A stretch of DNA of 64,000 nt from Lachnospiraceae bacterium (GTDB lineage: Bacteria; Bacillota; Clostridia; Lachnospirales; Lachnospiraceae), in assembly GCA_017511045.1 (NCBI GenBank), contig JAFWLM010000120.1, forward strand, positions 1 through 64,000, written 5' to 3'. A program made the translations under genes and the position numbers. Shown one piece after another: positions 25,635 through 34,525 of this stretch (its first letter is position 1; every line of letters begins with the position of its first letter). A model generated the notes under the pieces. That model did no database searches and was not told the DNA's origin. It saw only the letters and a list, made by a program, of their open reading frames with translations.

Positions 25635-26864
25635 ATGGAAAAGAAAAAGTCGTTTGCATTGGGATATAGTTTAGTTTTTCATTCGATCCTGATGTATTTT
25701 ATCACCGGAGCGTTTACCACATCCGGAATGAATGTATGGAATGCAGCGTTTAGCGGGGCTCATGGTTGGGACACCTCTACACTGTTAACAATGTGTACTA
25801 TCGGCGGCTTGGTAGGTGTTTTAGGTACCATTATTTTTGGTAATGTTGTTGCGAAGAAAGGCGCAAGGCCGGTTATCGCTATCTGCGTAATCGTTTGTGG
25901 AATTGCTGTCATGCTGTTTGGCTATGTTCCTAATATTGCATGCTATGCGATCTGCATGGTGATTTTTAATGTTACCGCAAATGGTTATTGCTCAGTTGCA
26001 TCAAACGCTGTTATTGGTAACTGGTTCCCGAAAAGAAAGGGCTTCATTCTGGGAATCACCACAATGGGTCTTCCACTTGCATCGTGTGCGTTTGTACCGA
26101 TTCTTTCCGCTTTGCTGGGAACAGCTGGTCTTCAGAAGAGCTTTCTGATCATTGGTGCAGTTGTAATCGTTCTTGGTATCGTTTCCTGGTTCTGGGTACG
26201 TAACACTCCGCAGGAGGTTGGACTTCTTCCAGATAATGGAAAGTACCCAGAAACAAATGCGATGCCGCAAGGACAAACTTCAGAATGGACGATTAAAAAA
26301 CTTCTTGGCCATAAAAACACATGGTTCATTTCCTTGGCATATGGTCTTTTGTTCCTTGTAACAATGGGAATGGTTTCGCAAACTGTTGTTTATCTGGTAC
26401 AGCATGGTTTTGAATTACAGAGATCTGTCAGTATGTTATCTATCGCGGCAGCGGTTGGTATTGTAGGTAGTTTCATCTGGGGTGTGCTTGATGATAAATT
26501 CGGAACCAAACTGGCCTCAATTGTTTATTGTATTTGGTACGTAATAACGTTTGCCATCCTTGCTCTTGCTCAGGGCCCGGTGATATTGATCGTTGGTGTA
26601 ATAATGCTCGGCGCATCTTTAGGAGGTATCGGAAATCTGATGCCATCCATGATCATGACGGCCTTTGGTGTAACTGAATTTGCTGCTGCAAGCCGCGTGG
26701 TGCAGACAATTGTAAGTATCGTCAGAGCATTATCATTCGCCGTTATGGCTCTTGGTTTGAAACTGTTTGGTAACTATGCAAGTACGGCATGGATTCTTCT
26801 TGGCTTAACAGTAGTTGCCTTGATTCTGATCCTGCTTATCAAACCGGTAAAGAAGGAGCAGTGA
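25635..26864 (+). CDS. MFS transporter, oxalate/formate antiporter-like
   Basis: 409 residues with 12 predicted membrane spans and the central cytoplasmic loop around residues 195-225. The N-terminal part (GMNVWNAAFSGAHGWDTSTL) and the motif NWFPKRKGFILGITTMGLPLA match the OFA-type (monocarboxylate/oxalate-formate) group, so a carboxylate or aromatic acid is a likely substrate. It is followed after one base by the amidohydrolase gene and divergent from the TetR gene; together they form a small uptake-and-breakdown module. A second such transporter is at 31434. Confidence 0.9.
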   Translation: MEKKKSFALGYSLVFHSILMYFITGAFTTSGMNVWNAAFSGAHGWDTSTLLTMCTIGGLVGVLGTIIFGNVVAKKGARPVIAICVIVCGIAVMLFGYVPNIACYAICMVIFNVTANGYCSVASNAVIGNWFPKRKGFILGITTMGLPLASCAFVPILSALLGTAGLQKSFLIIGAVVIVLGIVSWFWVRNTPQEVGLLPDNGKYPETNAMPQGQTSEWTIKKLLGHKNTWFISLAYGLLFLVTMGMVSQTVVYLVQHGFELQRSVSMLSIAAAVGIVGSFIWGVLDDKFGTKLASIVYCIWYVITFAILALAQGPVILIVGVIMLGASLGGIGNLMPSMIMTAFGVTEFAAASRVVQTIVSIVRALSFAVMALGLKLFGNYASTAWILLGLTVVALILILLIKPVKKEQ

Positions 26865-26865
26865 T

Positions 26866-27846
26866 ATGAAGAAGATAGCTTTTGAAGAACACATCTGCAG
26901 ACCGCAATATATGGCATTGCGTTTTACAACTCCTCGTGGAAGAGCTAATCCATTTCCTCTTAATCCGACAGAATTTGAGCGAATGGGACCTTTGATTAAT
27001 GATGAAGGTGAGCTTCGGCTGAAAGATATGGATAAATATGATATCGAAAAGAGCGCTCTTATGTCTGCGACAAACGGGTTTGATTATGTTGATGATCCGG
27101 TCGAGGATAAGCAGAATGTCATGGGATTTAATGATTTTCTCTTTGGAGAAGTTATAAAGAAACATCCAGACCGTTTCATGGGATTTGCCACTTTACCAAT
27201 GATGGATCCGAATCAGGCTGCAGAAGAGCTTTGCCGTTGCATGGAAATGGACGGATGTATTGGTGCTATTGTCAGTGGATTGTTAAGACCGGGGCGTTTT
27301 CTTGATGAGGAAGAATATATGCCTGTATGGGAGGCCGCTCATAAGACAAAAGCGTTTCTCTACCTGCATCCAACAGAAACACCAGAGGAGATAAAAGGAT
27401 TATATAAAAACTATGAATGCTTGAACGGTTCAACATGGTCATGGGGAACTGATACAGCAACTTATGTTCTCAGAATGATTTTCTCAGGGGTGTTTGATCG
27501 ATATCCTGACGCCAGACTGATAGTCGGGCATATGGGAGAAATGCTTCCGTATGTGCTGGAACGATTAGATATTCGTTGGAAAATCAGTCCGTTGGATTCT
27601 AAGAACAAATTATCACCATCTGAATATATCAAGAGAAATATTTGGATTACGACTAGTGGAAACCCATCTGCTGCAGCTATGAAATGCGCAATTGAAGCTA
27701 TCGGTTCGGATAAAATCTTATTTGCTACTGATTATCCATTTGAGGGTATGAAAGAATATAGCGACTTCATTGAAAATGTAGATATTTCTGAAGAAGACAG
27801 AGAAAAAATTTGCTGGAGAAATGCAGAAGCGTTGTTTGGCGCATAA
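26866..27846 (+). CDS. Amidohydrolase-2 family protein, decarboxylase-like
   Basis: 326 residues. Metal-site elements of the ACMSD/gamma-resorcylate decarboxylase group are seen: EEH (residues 7-9), LHPTE, GHMGEMLPY and FATDYPFE. The group contains non-oxidative decarboxylases of aromatic acids and some hydrolases. The ATG is 1 base after the transporter stop with GAAGGAG upstream, so they are translated together. A hydroxybenzoate-type acid is a fair guess for the substrate given the transporter, but not shown. A relative with a different motif set is at 42308. Confidence 0.85.
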   Translation: MKKIAFEEHICRPQYMALRFTTPRGRANPFPLNPTEFERMGPLINDEGELRLKDMDKYDIEKSALMSATNGFDYVDDPVEDKQNVMGFNDFLFGEVIKKHPDRFMGFATLPMMDPNQAAEELCRCMEMDGCIGAIVSGLLRPGRFLDEEEYMPVWEAAHKTKAFLYLHPTETPEEIKGLYKNYECLNGSTWSWGTDTATYVLRMIFSGVFDRYPDARLIVGHMGEMLPYVLERLDIRWKISPLDSKNKLSPSEYIKRNIWITTSGNPSAAAMKCAIEAIGSDKILFATDYPFEGMKEYSDFIENVDISEEDREKICWRNAEALFGA

Positions 27847-27867
27847 AAAATATAAACCCCTCTGTAA

Positions 27868-27900
27868 AGACCTGTCCATGATATTGGACAGGTCTTTTTA
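27868..27900 (+). terminator. Terminator of the MFS-amidohydrolase operon
   Basis: AGACCTGTCC-N8-GGACAGGTCT, a 10-bp perfect stem, followed by TTTTTA. Confidence 0.88.
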
Positions 27901-27956
27901 TATCATTGGTTTATCAGCAGGGTTGAAGAGAAACCAGATGGTTAGGAGAAGAAAGA

Positions 27957-28307
27957 ATGAGAGAATTGATTTGTAAAAAACTGGCTATGACCACAGAGGA
28001 ATTAAGATTCTTTGTTCAAAATGAATCTTGGATCTTTGCAAAAACATATGCTCAGAAAGCCCCACACGAATACATTGTCCGAAATAAAATCAATGGTAGC
28101 GATGAGGACTTTATGGCCATGGTTGATTATATTCAGGAAAATGGAATCACTATGTATTTCTGGAATCATCCAAATAAACATATCTTTCTTGATGGTTATC
28201 AGTATTGGGTGATGCGAGAAAATGAAGAGGATCCAAGTACAATTATTAATCGTTGTAATCTTAATGAGTATAAACTTTCGATAACGTGGAAGGGCTCTGG
28301 GAACTAA
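27957..28307 (+). CDS. Conserved hypothetical protein
   Basis: 116 residues with no signal or membrane span. The sequence is rich in aromatic residues (SWIFAKTYAQKAPHEYI; MYFWNHPNKHIFLDGYQYW). I recall very similar proteins in many gut bacteria, annotated as hypothetical, often near nucleotide-metabolism or defence genes, but no function is known to me. AGGAGAAG precedes the ATG. It is followed by the MazG-like gene after 102 bases. Confidence 0.75.
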   Translation: MRELICKKLAMTTEELRFFVQNESWIFAKTYAQKAPHEYIVRNKINGSDEDFMAMVDYIQENGITMYFWNHPNKHIFLDGYQYWVMRENEEDPSTIINRCNLNEYKLSITWKGSGN

Positions 28308-28409
28308 ATGTCTCTTGATATGATGTAGAGGTTTTAATATAGTTACATTAAGTACATAATGTATTTCCTGAATGTTGCATGTTCGAAAAGGAGCCGAAAA
28401 GAAATAAAA

Positions 28410-28730
28410 ATGAATCAGCGAACAATTGATAGAATCAGAAAATTTTCAGAGGACAGGGATTGGGACCAGTTTCATTCACCTGCGAATCTTGCAAAGTCGA
28501 TTTCCATTGAAGCTAACGAACTTTTAGAATGCTTCCAGTGGGATGATGAAAATTTTGATATAGAGCATGTAAAAGAAGAACTTGCGGATGTGCTTGTTTA
28601 CTGCCGCAATATGCTTGATAAGCTTGGATTGGATGAAGACGAAATTGTTAATGCCAAGATGACGCGGAACGAAGAAAAATATCCGGTTGAAAAAGCAAAG
28701 GGTAGAGCAGATAAGTATGATCAGCTGTAA
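28410..28730 (+). CDS. MazG-like nucleotide pyrophosphohydrolase
   Basis: 106 residues from ATG 28410 (MNQRTIDRIRKFSEDRDW). The helices with EANELLECFQW and EELADVLVYC carry the E-x2-E and E-x2-D metal ligands of the all-alpha NTP pyrophosphohydrolases, close to the dCTPase/RS21-C6 type. It would remove pyrophosphate from modified or excess nucleotides. The ribosome site is weak (AAGGAG 14 bases upstream); an upstream ATG at 28359 has none. It pairs in function with the NUDIX gene further left, from which it is separated by the TetR-MFS-amidohydrolase module. Confidence 0.88.
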   Translation: MNQRTIDRIRKFSEDRDWDQFHSPANLAKSISIEANELLECFQWDDENFDIEHVKEELADVLVYCRNMLDKLGLDEDEIVNAKMTRNEEKYPVEKAKGRADKYDQL

Positions 28731-28786
28731 AGAAATATACTGCATAATACTATATTAATAGAATTAAATTATCAGAAAGGATTTGT

Positions 28787-28990
28787 ATGAACGACGATTG
28801 GATGGATAATCCGTTAGAGGTAGATGATTTTATAAATTCATTGGAAGAAGAAACAAAGGACCAAAAGAATGGTTCTGGTGGAAGACCGCCCGGAGGCGGC
28901 GGGAGCGGCTGCGGAATGTTGATCATTGGTGCAGTACTGATTCTCATTGTTATTGCCATTTTGATCATGCTGTTTGAGAAGTTGGGATGA
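28787..28990 (+). CDS. Small single-span membrane protein
   Basis: 67 residues: an acidic N-terminal half, a Gly/Pro linker (SGGRPPGGGGSGCG), then one hydrophobic helix (MLIIGAVLILIVIAILIML) with a C-terminal EKLG. The layout suggests an inner-membrane protein with a cytoplasmic N-terminus. AAAGGA precedes the ATG. I do not recognise a family. Confidence 0.65.
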   Translation: MNDDWMDNPLEVDDFINSLEEETKDQKNGSGGRPPGGGGSGCGMLIIGAVLILIVIAILIMLFEKLG

Positions 28991-28997
28991 GAAAACC

Positions 28998-29159
28998 ATG
29001 TTATTCGATAATATCAATAAAGGGATTGAAGAATATAAAAATACAGAGGGCGCTGTATTGGTTGATGTGAGAGAAACGGACGAGTTCGAATCCGGTCATA
29101 TTCCTGGTGCTGTCAATCTTCCGCTATCTAAAATACAAAGCATGAGAATCATTAAATGA
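28998..29159 (+). pseudogene. Truncated rhodanese-domain gene
   Basis: 53 codons that match the N-terminal 45 or so of the intact rhodanese gene at 45369: FDNINKG.EEYK, GAVLVDVRE.DEF, SGHIPGAVNLP are shared. The catalytic loop (YCLRGSRS in the intact copy) and all that follows are missing; the frame ends SKIQSMRIIK. The stop overlaps the start of the next gene (ATGA), so a deletion probably joined this fragment to it. It is unlikely to be a working sulfurtransferase. Confidence 0.8.
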
Positions 29160-29776
29160 ATATCTACGAATTTGGAAACCCGGAGGCGGAACATGTTCTT
29201 GTCCAAATGGTCGATGAACATGATCTTGCCGTAATAGAGAATGAAGTGGAAACCATCAGGCAGAAGGCCGATAAGGACTTTCTGCTGCTTGCTGTTCCGG
29301 TGAAGGATTGGAATCAGGATCTGTCGCCATGGAGAGCGCCGGCAGTGTTTGGAAACAATGATTTCGGTGATGGAGCGCAGAACACGCTGCTGGAAGTAAC
29401 GGATCTCTGTCAGAACAAGAACAAAAACTATTATATTGGCGGCTATTCGTTGGCAGGCCTGTTTGCGTTATGGGCGGCGTATCAGACGGATCTTTTCAAG
29501 GGCGTTGCAGCCGCCTCGCCGTCTATCTGGTTTCCCGGATTTATTGACTACATGAAGGAAAGACAGATCCGCTGCCATGACGTTTATCTAAGCCTTGGGG
29601 ATAAAGAGGAAAAGACCCGAAATCCTGTTATGGCAACAGTCGGGGAGAAGATCCGGGAGGCGCATGTCGTTTTTGAGCAGCAAGGGAATTGCTGCGTTCT
29701 CGAATGGAACCAGGGAAATCATTTTAAAGATCCCGATCTCAGAACAGCGAAGGCATTTTCGTGGCTGCTTAGGTGA
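29156..29776 (+). CDS. Esterase-like alpha/beta hydrolase
   Basis: 206 residues. The nucleophile region IGGYSLAGLFALWAAY and the later GNHF histidine fit enterochelin/S-formylglutathione esterase-like hydrolases. No signal peptide is present, so it is cytoplasmic. Its ATG overlaps the stop of the truncated rhodanese, which probably supplies translation by coupling. The acid member of the triad is not certain (DKEEK region). It ends at a REP-like hairpin. Confidence 0.8.
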   Translation: MNIYEFGNPEAEHVLVQMVDEHDLAVIENEVETIRQKADKDFLLLAVPVKDWNQDLSPWRAPAVFGNNDFGDGAQNTLLEVTDLCQNKNKNYYIGGYSLAGLFALWAAYQTDLFKGVAAASPSIWFPGFIDYMKERQIRCHDVYLSLGDKEEKTRNPVMATVGEKIREAHVVFEQQGNCCVLEWNQGNHFKDPDLRTAKAFSWLLR

Positions 29777-29804
29777 CAAAAGAACCGTCCCCTTGTCACG
29801 TTTT
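29773..29804. repeat. REP-like hairpin, copy 4 (GTGACA variant)
   Basis: GTGACAAAAGAACCGTCCCC then TTGTCAC, with a TTTTT tail. The arms are GTGAC/GTCAC instead of GAGAC/GTCTC, but the CCGTCCCC core is kept. Confidence 0.75.
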
Positions 29805-29810
29805 TGCCAT

Positions 29811-31226
29811 CTATTCCTGCACGAAATACGAGAGAATCAGATAAAGCCGTTCTTCTGCGTTATCGAGATCAACGCTGACCATCTCTTTTAACCGGTTAAC
29901 TCGATATACCAGTGAATTCCTGTGGATGCTGAGAACTTTTGCTGCAAGAGTCTGATCTCTTTCACACATCAGATAGACTTTCAAAGTGTTGTAATAATCG
30001 GTTCCGTTTTCTTTGTCCTGTAATTTCAGTTGTTCCAGAACCGGGGAGGTCATATTAATCTTTAAAGCTTCATGGAAACATGTGCGCATATAATCTAAGG
30101 CATAGTTTTCACAGAAGTTAACAGAGCCTTTTTCTTTATTGCCGAATTCCAAGGCGCATTTTGCCTGAAGGTAGTATTGCTGAAGCGCCAGGATGTCTGT
30201 GAATTCATAACTGAATCCACAATATGCATTTTGCATTTCGAGTAGTCTGTGTAAATCTGCCAGAAGGGATTCTTTTGAACATAGGGACCAATTTATAACC
30301 ATAACAAATTGATCATTGAAAAGAAAACCGGATATGCCGCTGTAATTGTTTTCCAAAATCCGGTTTATCAGTGTAACTCCAATATCATCTTCGGAGCAGG
30401 AATGTAATATGGCTAACTGTAATTTGGAAGACTGCCCCCAGCCGATTCCTTCCAGTCGCATTCGAAGAGAGAGCGGATCGTTATCTTTTCCTTCCAGAAT
30501 GTCGGAAAAGAGATTGGAATAGATCGGCAGATTTGTATGAATCTTGAACCAAAGATCCAATAAAGAACAAAAGGCTTCCGATAACTGTAGCCGAGAATTC
30601 AACTGTTCGGCTTTTCCTCCATCGAGAGAAACAAACCAGCCGATTAAACGGTCATCTTTCGAGTAGAAATTCCGTATAATATCCATTGTATTAATTGAAT
30701 GGATTACATAGGGTTCTCGTTTATTAACATTTTGCCTAAGCTGCTCATTGATGATCTTCAGTTCTTCCGTACTTAAATATCCCTTGATAAGCTCATGCTC
30801 TTCTAAGTTTCGATAATGTGCATCTCCGAGCACTTTATGGGAAAGATCGGTAAGGGCGACTCCGGTCTTCAGTATGGGTGTTGTCAAATCTAATATCTCG
30901 TGGATATCACTTTCTCTGCTGATAGCCTGGAGAACTTTTGTCTCCCAATCGTTGTAAAACTCCAGCATCTGCTGAATCTCGTTGAAAATGAGATATATGT
31001 CATCTGCTTTAATTGTTATCAAATCTGTATTATTTACACAAATAATATGTTTTGCAGTGGAATCAGAGGGATTATCTGCATATCCGATATACAGATAATC
31101 TTTTCTCATCTCATTGTCATCGGCAATATAACGGACGCCGCTGATTGTCATATTCCCCTTGTTAATGCTGGCTTTTGGCGAGTACTTTTCCAGCCAGTCA
31201 TTTACGATCCACATACTTAATTTCAT
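29811..31226 (-). CDS. PucR/CdaR-family transcriptional regulator
   Basis: 471 residues. The C-terminal helix-turn-helix, DQTLAAKVLSIHRNSLVYRVNRL (about 430-455), and the GGDEF-like middle region are the PucR/CdaR layout; the N-terminal 200 residues would sense a ligand. Such activators control use of purines, sugar acids or other small molecules. It is divergent from an MFS transporter gene, which is followed by a UroD-type methyltransferase gene, so it probably regulates them. A 17-bp palindrome lies just upstream of its start. Confidence 0.9.
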   Translation of the reverse strand: MKLSMWIVNDWLEKYSPKASINKGNMTISGVRYIADDNEMRKDYLYIGYADNPSDSTAKHIICVNNTDLITIKADDIYLIFNEIQQMLEFYNDWETKVLQAISRESDIHEILDLTTPILKTGVALTDLSHKVLGDAHYRNLEEHELIKGYLSTEELKIINEQLRQNVNKREPYVIHSINTMDIIRNFYSKDDRLIGWFVSLDGGKAEQLNSRLQLSEAFCSLLDLWFKIHTNLPIYSNLFSDILEGKDNDPLSLRMRLEGIGWGQSSKLQLAILHSCSEDDIGVTLINRILENNYSGISGFLFNDQFVMVINWSLCSKESLLADLHRLLEMQNAYCGFSYEFTDILALQQYYLQAKCALEFGNKEKGSVNFCENYALDYMRTCFHEALKINMTSPVLEQLKLQDKENGTDYYNTLKVYLMCERDQTLAAKVLSIHRNSLVYRVNRLKEMVSVDLDNAEERLYLILSYFVQE

Positions 31227-31259
31227 ATTAATTCACCTCTCCTATTCATCATAATGCAT

Positions 31260-31276
31260 TTGTATACTTTATACAA
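31260..31276. promoter_or_regulatory. Candidate operator for the PucR-like regulator
   Basis: TTGTATA-CTT-TATACAA is a perfect inverted repeat 34 bases upstream of the regulator start. A further TTGTATAC half site lies at 31393-31400, 34 bases before the divergent transporter start. Paired sites at equal distance from each gene fit control of both promoters. Confidence 0.5.
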
Positions 31277-31433
31277 GCGCCCTTAAAAATTACGCTCGTA
31301 GTTTTAACACTTCATACATTTTTTTAAGAAAAATATATCCATATAATTTCACTGTATTTAAAAATGTCATTGCGTTAAGCAGGCTGGAAAGTTTGTATAC
31401 AGCGTGACTGAATTTAACAAGAGGGAGGACAAT

Positions 31434-32765
31434 ATGGAAAAGAAAAAAAATCTCGGATTTGGTTTTCGAGGATGGATGCTGATTCTTTATCAGGCAATTG
31501 CTTTCTTTACATTTACTGTATTTACGAATTTTCCCATGAATATCCTAGCTGATATGTATGGTGGAGCAAAAACGATTTCGACTATATACACAGTAGCGAC
31601 AATTGTTGGTATTGTAGTGCAGCTAATATTCACACGTTTTATTGGAAAGATAAAAAGTATAAAACTATTGGGTGCGATCTTCGGAGGAATCACTCTCATA
31701 CTTGCACTTGGCATCATGACGATTCCGATGAGTAATCCAGTTCTATATCAGATCTGTTTTGCCTTAGTAACATTATTCTCAAATGTGAATGCAACGTTTG
31801 CGGTTAGTATCCTGGTGGGGCAGTGGTTCCCGAGAAGAAAAGGAACGATCATGGGAATCGCAACACTTGCTTTCCCGATCACGAATGCATTAATTGGATT
31901 CTTCGCTGAAAGTGTGTTTAAAAAAGGATTTCCGGATGTATTCGGTGCATTCCTCCCGTTCTTCATTGTTTCTGTTATCGGTTTTATTATCGGCATGATC
32001 TTTATCAAAGATTATCCGGAACAGGTTGGCGCATTTCGTGATAACGATAAGAGCTTTACACCTGAGATTGCAAAAGCAATGATGGAAGAGGAAATTGAAA
32101 ATAAAAAGACTTCCGTATGGAATGCTTTGAATACTTTTAAATCACGTGATTTCTGGTTTATTACCATCCCTTGTGGCGCACTGTTAATGTGCTCTGTGGG
32201 AATGATGACCCAAACCGCCGCAGTATTAAACAGCTATGCAGATGGAATTGCCCCTTTGGGCGGATATACCGGAGTTATGTTTATTGCGGCAGCTATTGCT
32301 TGTGTTGGCAGTTGGCTTATGGGTGTGATTGATACAAAAATAGGAACGAGAAAAGCCATCATCATATCTGTAGTAATGATGCTTGTCAGCGGAATCATTG
32401 GTTTGTTTAAGGGCGTTGTTCCAATGCTGATTGCATTTTTCCTTCTGTGTGTATTTGAAGGAGCAGCTTCGAACTTCACGGTATCAGCAGCTGCGCAGTA
32501 CTGGAGAAGAGAGGACTTTCCAAATGTCTTTTCCTGCTTAAATCCAATTGCAAACATTCTTCAGGCGTTTGGTCCGATGATGGTTGCTGCCACTGTTTTC
32601 TCTGCAACCGGATACACTCTTACATATGGTATTTTTGCCGGAATCGCAGTTGTCTCTCTTGTCCTTATGCTTCTGTTCAGCCCGAAGCATGTTAAGGCAG
32701 TCGATGATAAATACAGAGAAAAAGCCGGAAAAGCTTTAGATGATGCACTTGTTGGAAGAAAATAA
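31434..32765 (+). CDS. MFS transporter
   Basis: 443 residues with 12 predicted spans. The start at 31434 has GAGGGAGG 7 bases upstream; the longer frame from 31404 has none. GQWFPRRKGTIMGIATLAFPI is the same loop seen in the transporter at 25635, so both belong to one group of probable carboxylate carriers. The C-terminal tail is charged (KHVKAVDDKYREKAGKAL). It is followed by the UroD-type gene after a terminator-like hairpin, so the two may be only partly cotranscribed. Confidence 0.9.
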   Translation: MEKKKNLGFGFRGWMLILYQAIAFFTFTVFTNFPMNILADMYGGAKTISTIYTVATIVGIVVQLIFTRFIGKIKSIKLLGAIFGGITLILALGIMTIPMSNPVLYQICFALVTLFSNVNATFAVSILVGQWFPRRKGTIMGIATLAFPITNALIGFFAESVFKKGFPDVFGAFLPFFIVSVIGFIIGMIFIKDYPEQVGAFRDNDKSFTPEIAKAMMEEEIENKKTSVWNALNTFKSRDFWFITIPCGALLMCSVGMMTQTAAVLNSYADGIAPLGGYTGVMFIAAAIACVGSWLMGVIDTKIGTRKAIIISVVMMLVSGIIGLFKGVVPMLIAFFLLCVFEGAASNFTVSAAAQYWRREDFPNVFSCLNPIANILQAFGPMMVAATVFSATGYTLTYGIFAGIAVVSLVLMLLFSPKHVKAVDDKYREKAGKALDDALVGRK

Positions 32766-32824
32766 AACAGCAACAATAAAACAGCAACAATAAAACAATG
32801 ATGCTGAATAATAAACCTCAATCT

Positions 32825-32854
32825 GGGACAGGCAGGCGACTGTCTGTCCCGTTT
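32825..32854 (+). terminator. Hairpin between transporter and UroD-type gene
   Basis: GGGACAGGCAGGCGACTGTCTGTCCC pairs over 10 bases (one bulge), followed by GTTTACA only, so termination may be partial. The bases 32765-32790 before it contain an AAAACAGCAACAAT direct duplication. Confidence 0.5.
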
Positions 32855-32886
32855 ACACTCTGAAAACAGTAAAACAGGAGAAAATG

Positions 32887-34164
32887 ATGAGTGAACTGAA
32901 CGAAAAGAATGTTGAACAAATAATGGAAGAACCAAAAGAGCTCTCGCCAATTGCTGTCAGGATGAAGCGAAATATGACAGCACTGTCTTTGCATGAACCG
33001 GATCGCGTCCCGTTTATGCCGTCCATGAATAATTTTTATGCGATGCATTACGGCGTTTCCATTCAGGAGTCTATGACTGATGCAAAAAGCCTGATTGAGC
33101 CATTAAGAAGATACTGCGCAGATTATGATCCGGATTGGGTATGGAATCCGGTACCGTTTCCTATTAAACCAATGGAGACAATCAAGCATAACCAGGCAAG
33201 GTGGCCGGGAGACTATTGGAACCTCCCTGAAAACACACCATATCAATATGTAGATAAATCCTATCTGAGCGAGGATGATTGGGAAGAGTACTTCGCGGAT
33301 CCGACCCGCTTTATCCTGCATAAAGTTTTGCCGAATAAATATGGCTCACTTGGAGGTCTTGAGTTTATCAATCCATATGCCATGTGCGGACATGCGATTT
33401 TAAGTTTTGCGCAGTTTGCAAATCCTGCTGTAAAGGCAGCGCTTCAAACACTGATTCAGGTCGGAGAAGAAGTAGATGCCTATATGCAGGGCGGAATTGC
33501 TTTGACTATGAGTGTGATCGAAAATGGATATCCGGTATACGGAAGTGCTCCGGCTTGCGTTCCGTTTGATGATTTTGCTGATAATATCAGAGGATTGATG
33601 GAACTCTGTATGGATATCATTACAGACCCGGAAGAAGTTGAAGAGGCGTTGGAGAAGCTGGGAGAAGTTACGATTCCGGCGGCAATTGCAACATGTAAGA
33701 TGTCACATTGCGATACTTTATTTATGCCTTTGCATTGTGGCGTAGATAATTTCATGTCCCTGGAAAACTATGAAAAATATTATTGGCCGGGAATGAAGAA
33801 AATGATGCTCGCAGCAATTGATGCAGATATTACACCTGTCGTTTTCTGCGAAGGAAAATATGATACCCGACTTGAATGTATCACTGACATTCCAAGAGGA
33901 AAAATTTTGTATTGCTTTGAGGATGTAGACTGGAAAGAGGCAAAACGTATTGTGGGGCCGTACGCTGCAATTGGAGGTGGTATGAGTACACATACGTTGA
34001 TGAACGGAACTCCGCAACAGGTGGAAGATGAAGTGAAACGTTCTCTGGACATTTTAGCGCCGGGCGGTGGTTTCTTTATGAGTAACAGCATTGCTTTAGA
34101 CGAGGTTTCCCCTGAAAACATGCATGCATGGAGAAATGCATTGGAAAAATACGGAAAATACTAA
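32887..34164 (+). CDS. UroD-domain methyltransferase-like protein
   Basis: 425 residues (AGGAG 6-7 bases before ATG 32887; ATG 32884 is too close). The fold is that of uroporphyrinogen decarboxylase and the MtaA/CmuA-type corrinoid methyltransferases: LHEPDRVPFMPSMNNFYAM at the start and IAATCKMSHCDTLFMPLH, PVVFCEGKYDTRL and AIGGGMSTHTL in the core. Such proteins in anaerobes usually move methyl groups from methoxy or methylamine compounds to a corrinoid protein rather than make haem. No corrinoid protein is seen nearby, so the partner is unknown. A second UroD gene is at 56852. Confidence 0.82.
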   Translation: MSELNEKNVEQIMEEPKELSPIAVRMKRNMTALSLHEPDRVPFMPSMNNFYAMHYGVSIQESMTDAKSLIEPLRRYCADYDPDWVWNPVPFPIKPMETIKHNQARWPGDYWNLPENTPYQYVDKSYLSEDDWEEYFADPTRFILHKVLPNKYGSLGGLEFINPYAMCGHAILSFAQFANPAVKAALQTLIQVGEEVDAYMQGGIALTMSVIENGYPVYGSAPACVPFDDFADNIRGLMELCMDIITDPEEVEEALEKLGEVTIPAAIATCKMSHCDTLFMPLHCGVDNFMSLENYEKYYWPGMKKMMLAAIDADITPVVFCEGKYDTRLECITDIPRGKILYCFEDVDWKEAKRIVGPYAAIGGGMSTHTLMNGTPQQVEDEVKRSLDILAPGGGFFMSNSIALDEVSPENMHAWRNALEKYGKY

Positions 34165-34187
34165 GGTGTCACCGTCCCCTTGTCACC
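34165..34187. repeat. REP-like hairpin, copy 5 (short variant)
   Basis: GGTGTCACCGTCCCCTTGTCACC. The GGTG...CACC outer arms and the CCGTCCCC core link it to the copy at 29773. Confidence 0.65.
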
Positions 34188-34525
34188 AAGTATATAGTAG
34201 CGAATAATTCTTTTTTGGACAATCTTTATAATTCTACGGTATTGTCTTTAGTGTCCAGGGACAATACGCCTGGACACCGTACTGTCTAGGGACTCTGTTA
34301 ATGAAAAAGAAATGGATTATGCGTCATTATTTGAAAAGGAGATCAAGGAATTGTTATGTAAATGAAAAGGAAGGATAGTTGTATATCGCCCAACAAAAAC
34401 AAAGCGCCGCGTCCTGCGGTGCTTTGTTTTGAAAAGGGGAGAGAAATGAAAAAATCATATATCTTTTATGTGCGTATTATGCAACGCGAACCTTAATTGA
34501 AACTAAGTGTTTTTATGGAGATTCT
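34188..34525. other. Intergenic stretch with two hairpins and a tiny ORF
   Basis: GTGTCCAGG-N9-CCTGGACAC (34251-34277) is a perfect 9-bp stem, perhaps a further REP-like variant. CAAAGC-N..-GCTTTG (34394-34431, arms AAAACAAAGCGCCGC/GCGGTGCTTTGTTTT) is a terminator. ATG 34446 with GGGGAGAG upstream opens a 16-codon frame (MKKSYIFYVRIMQREP), which could be a leader peptide; weak. Confidence 0.5.
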
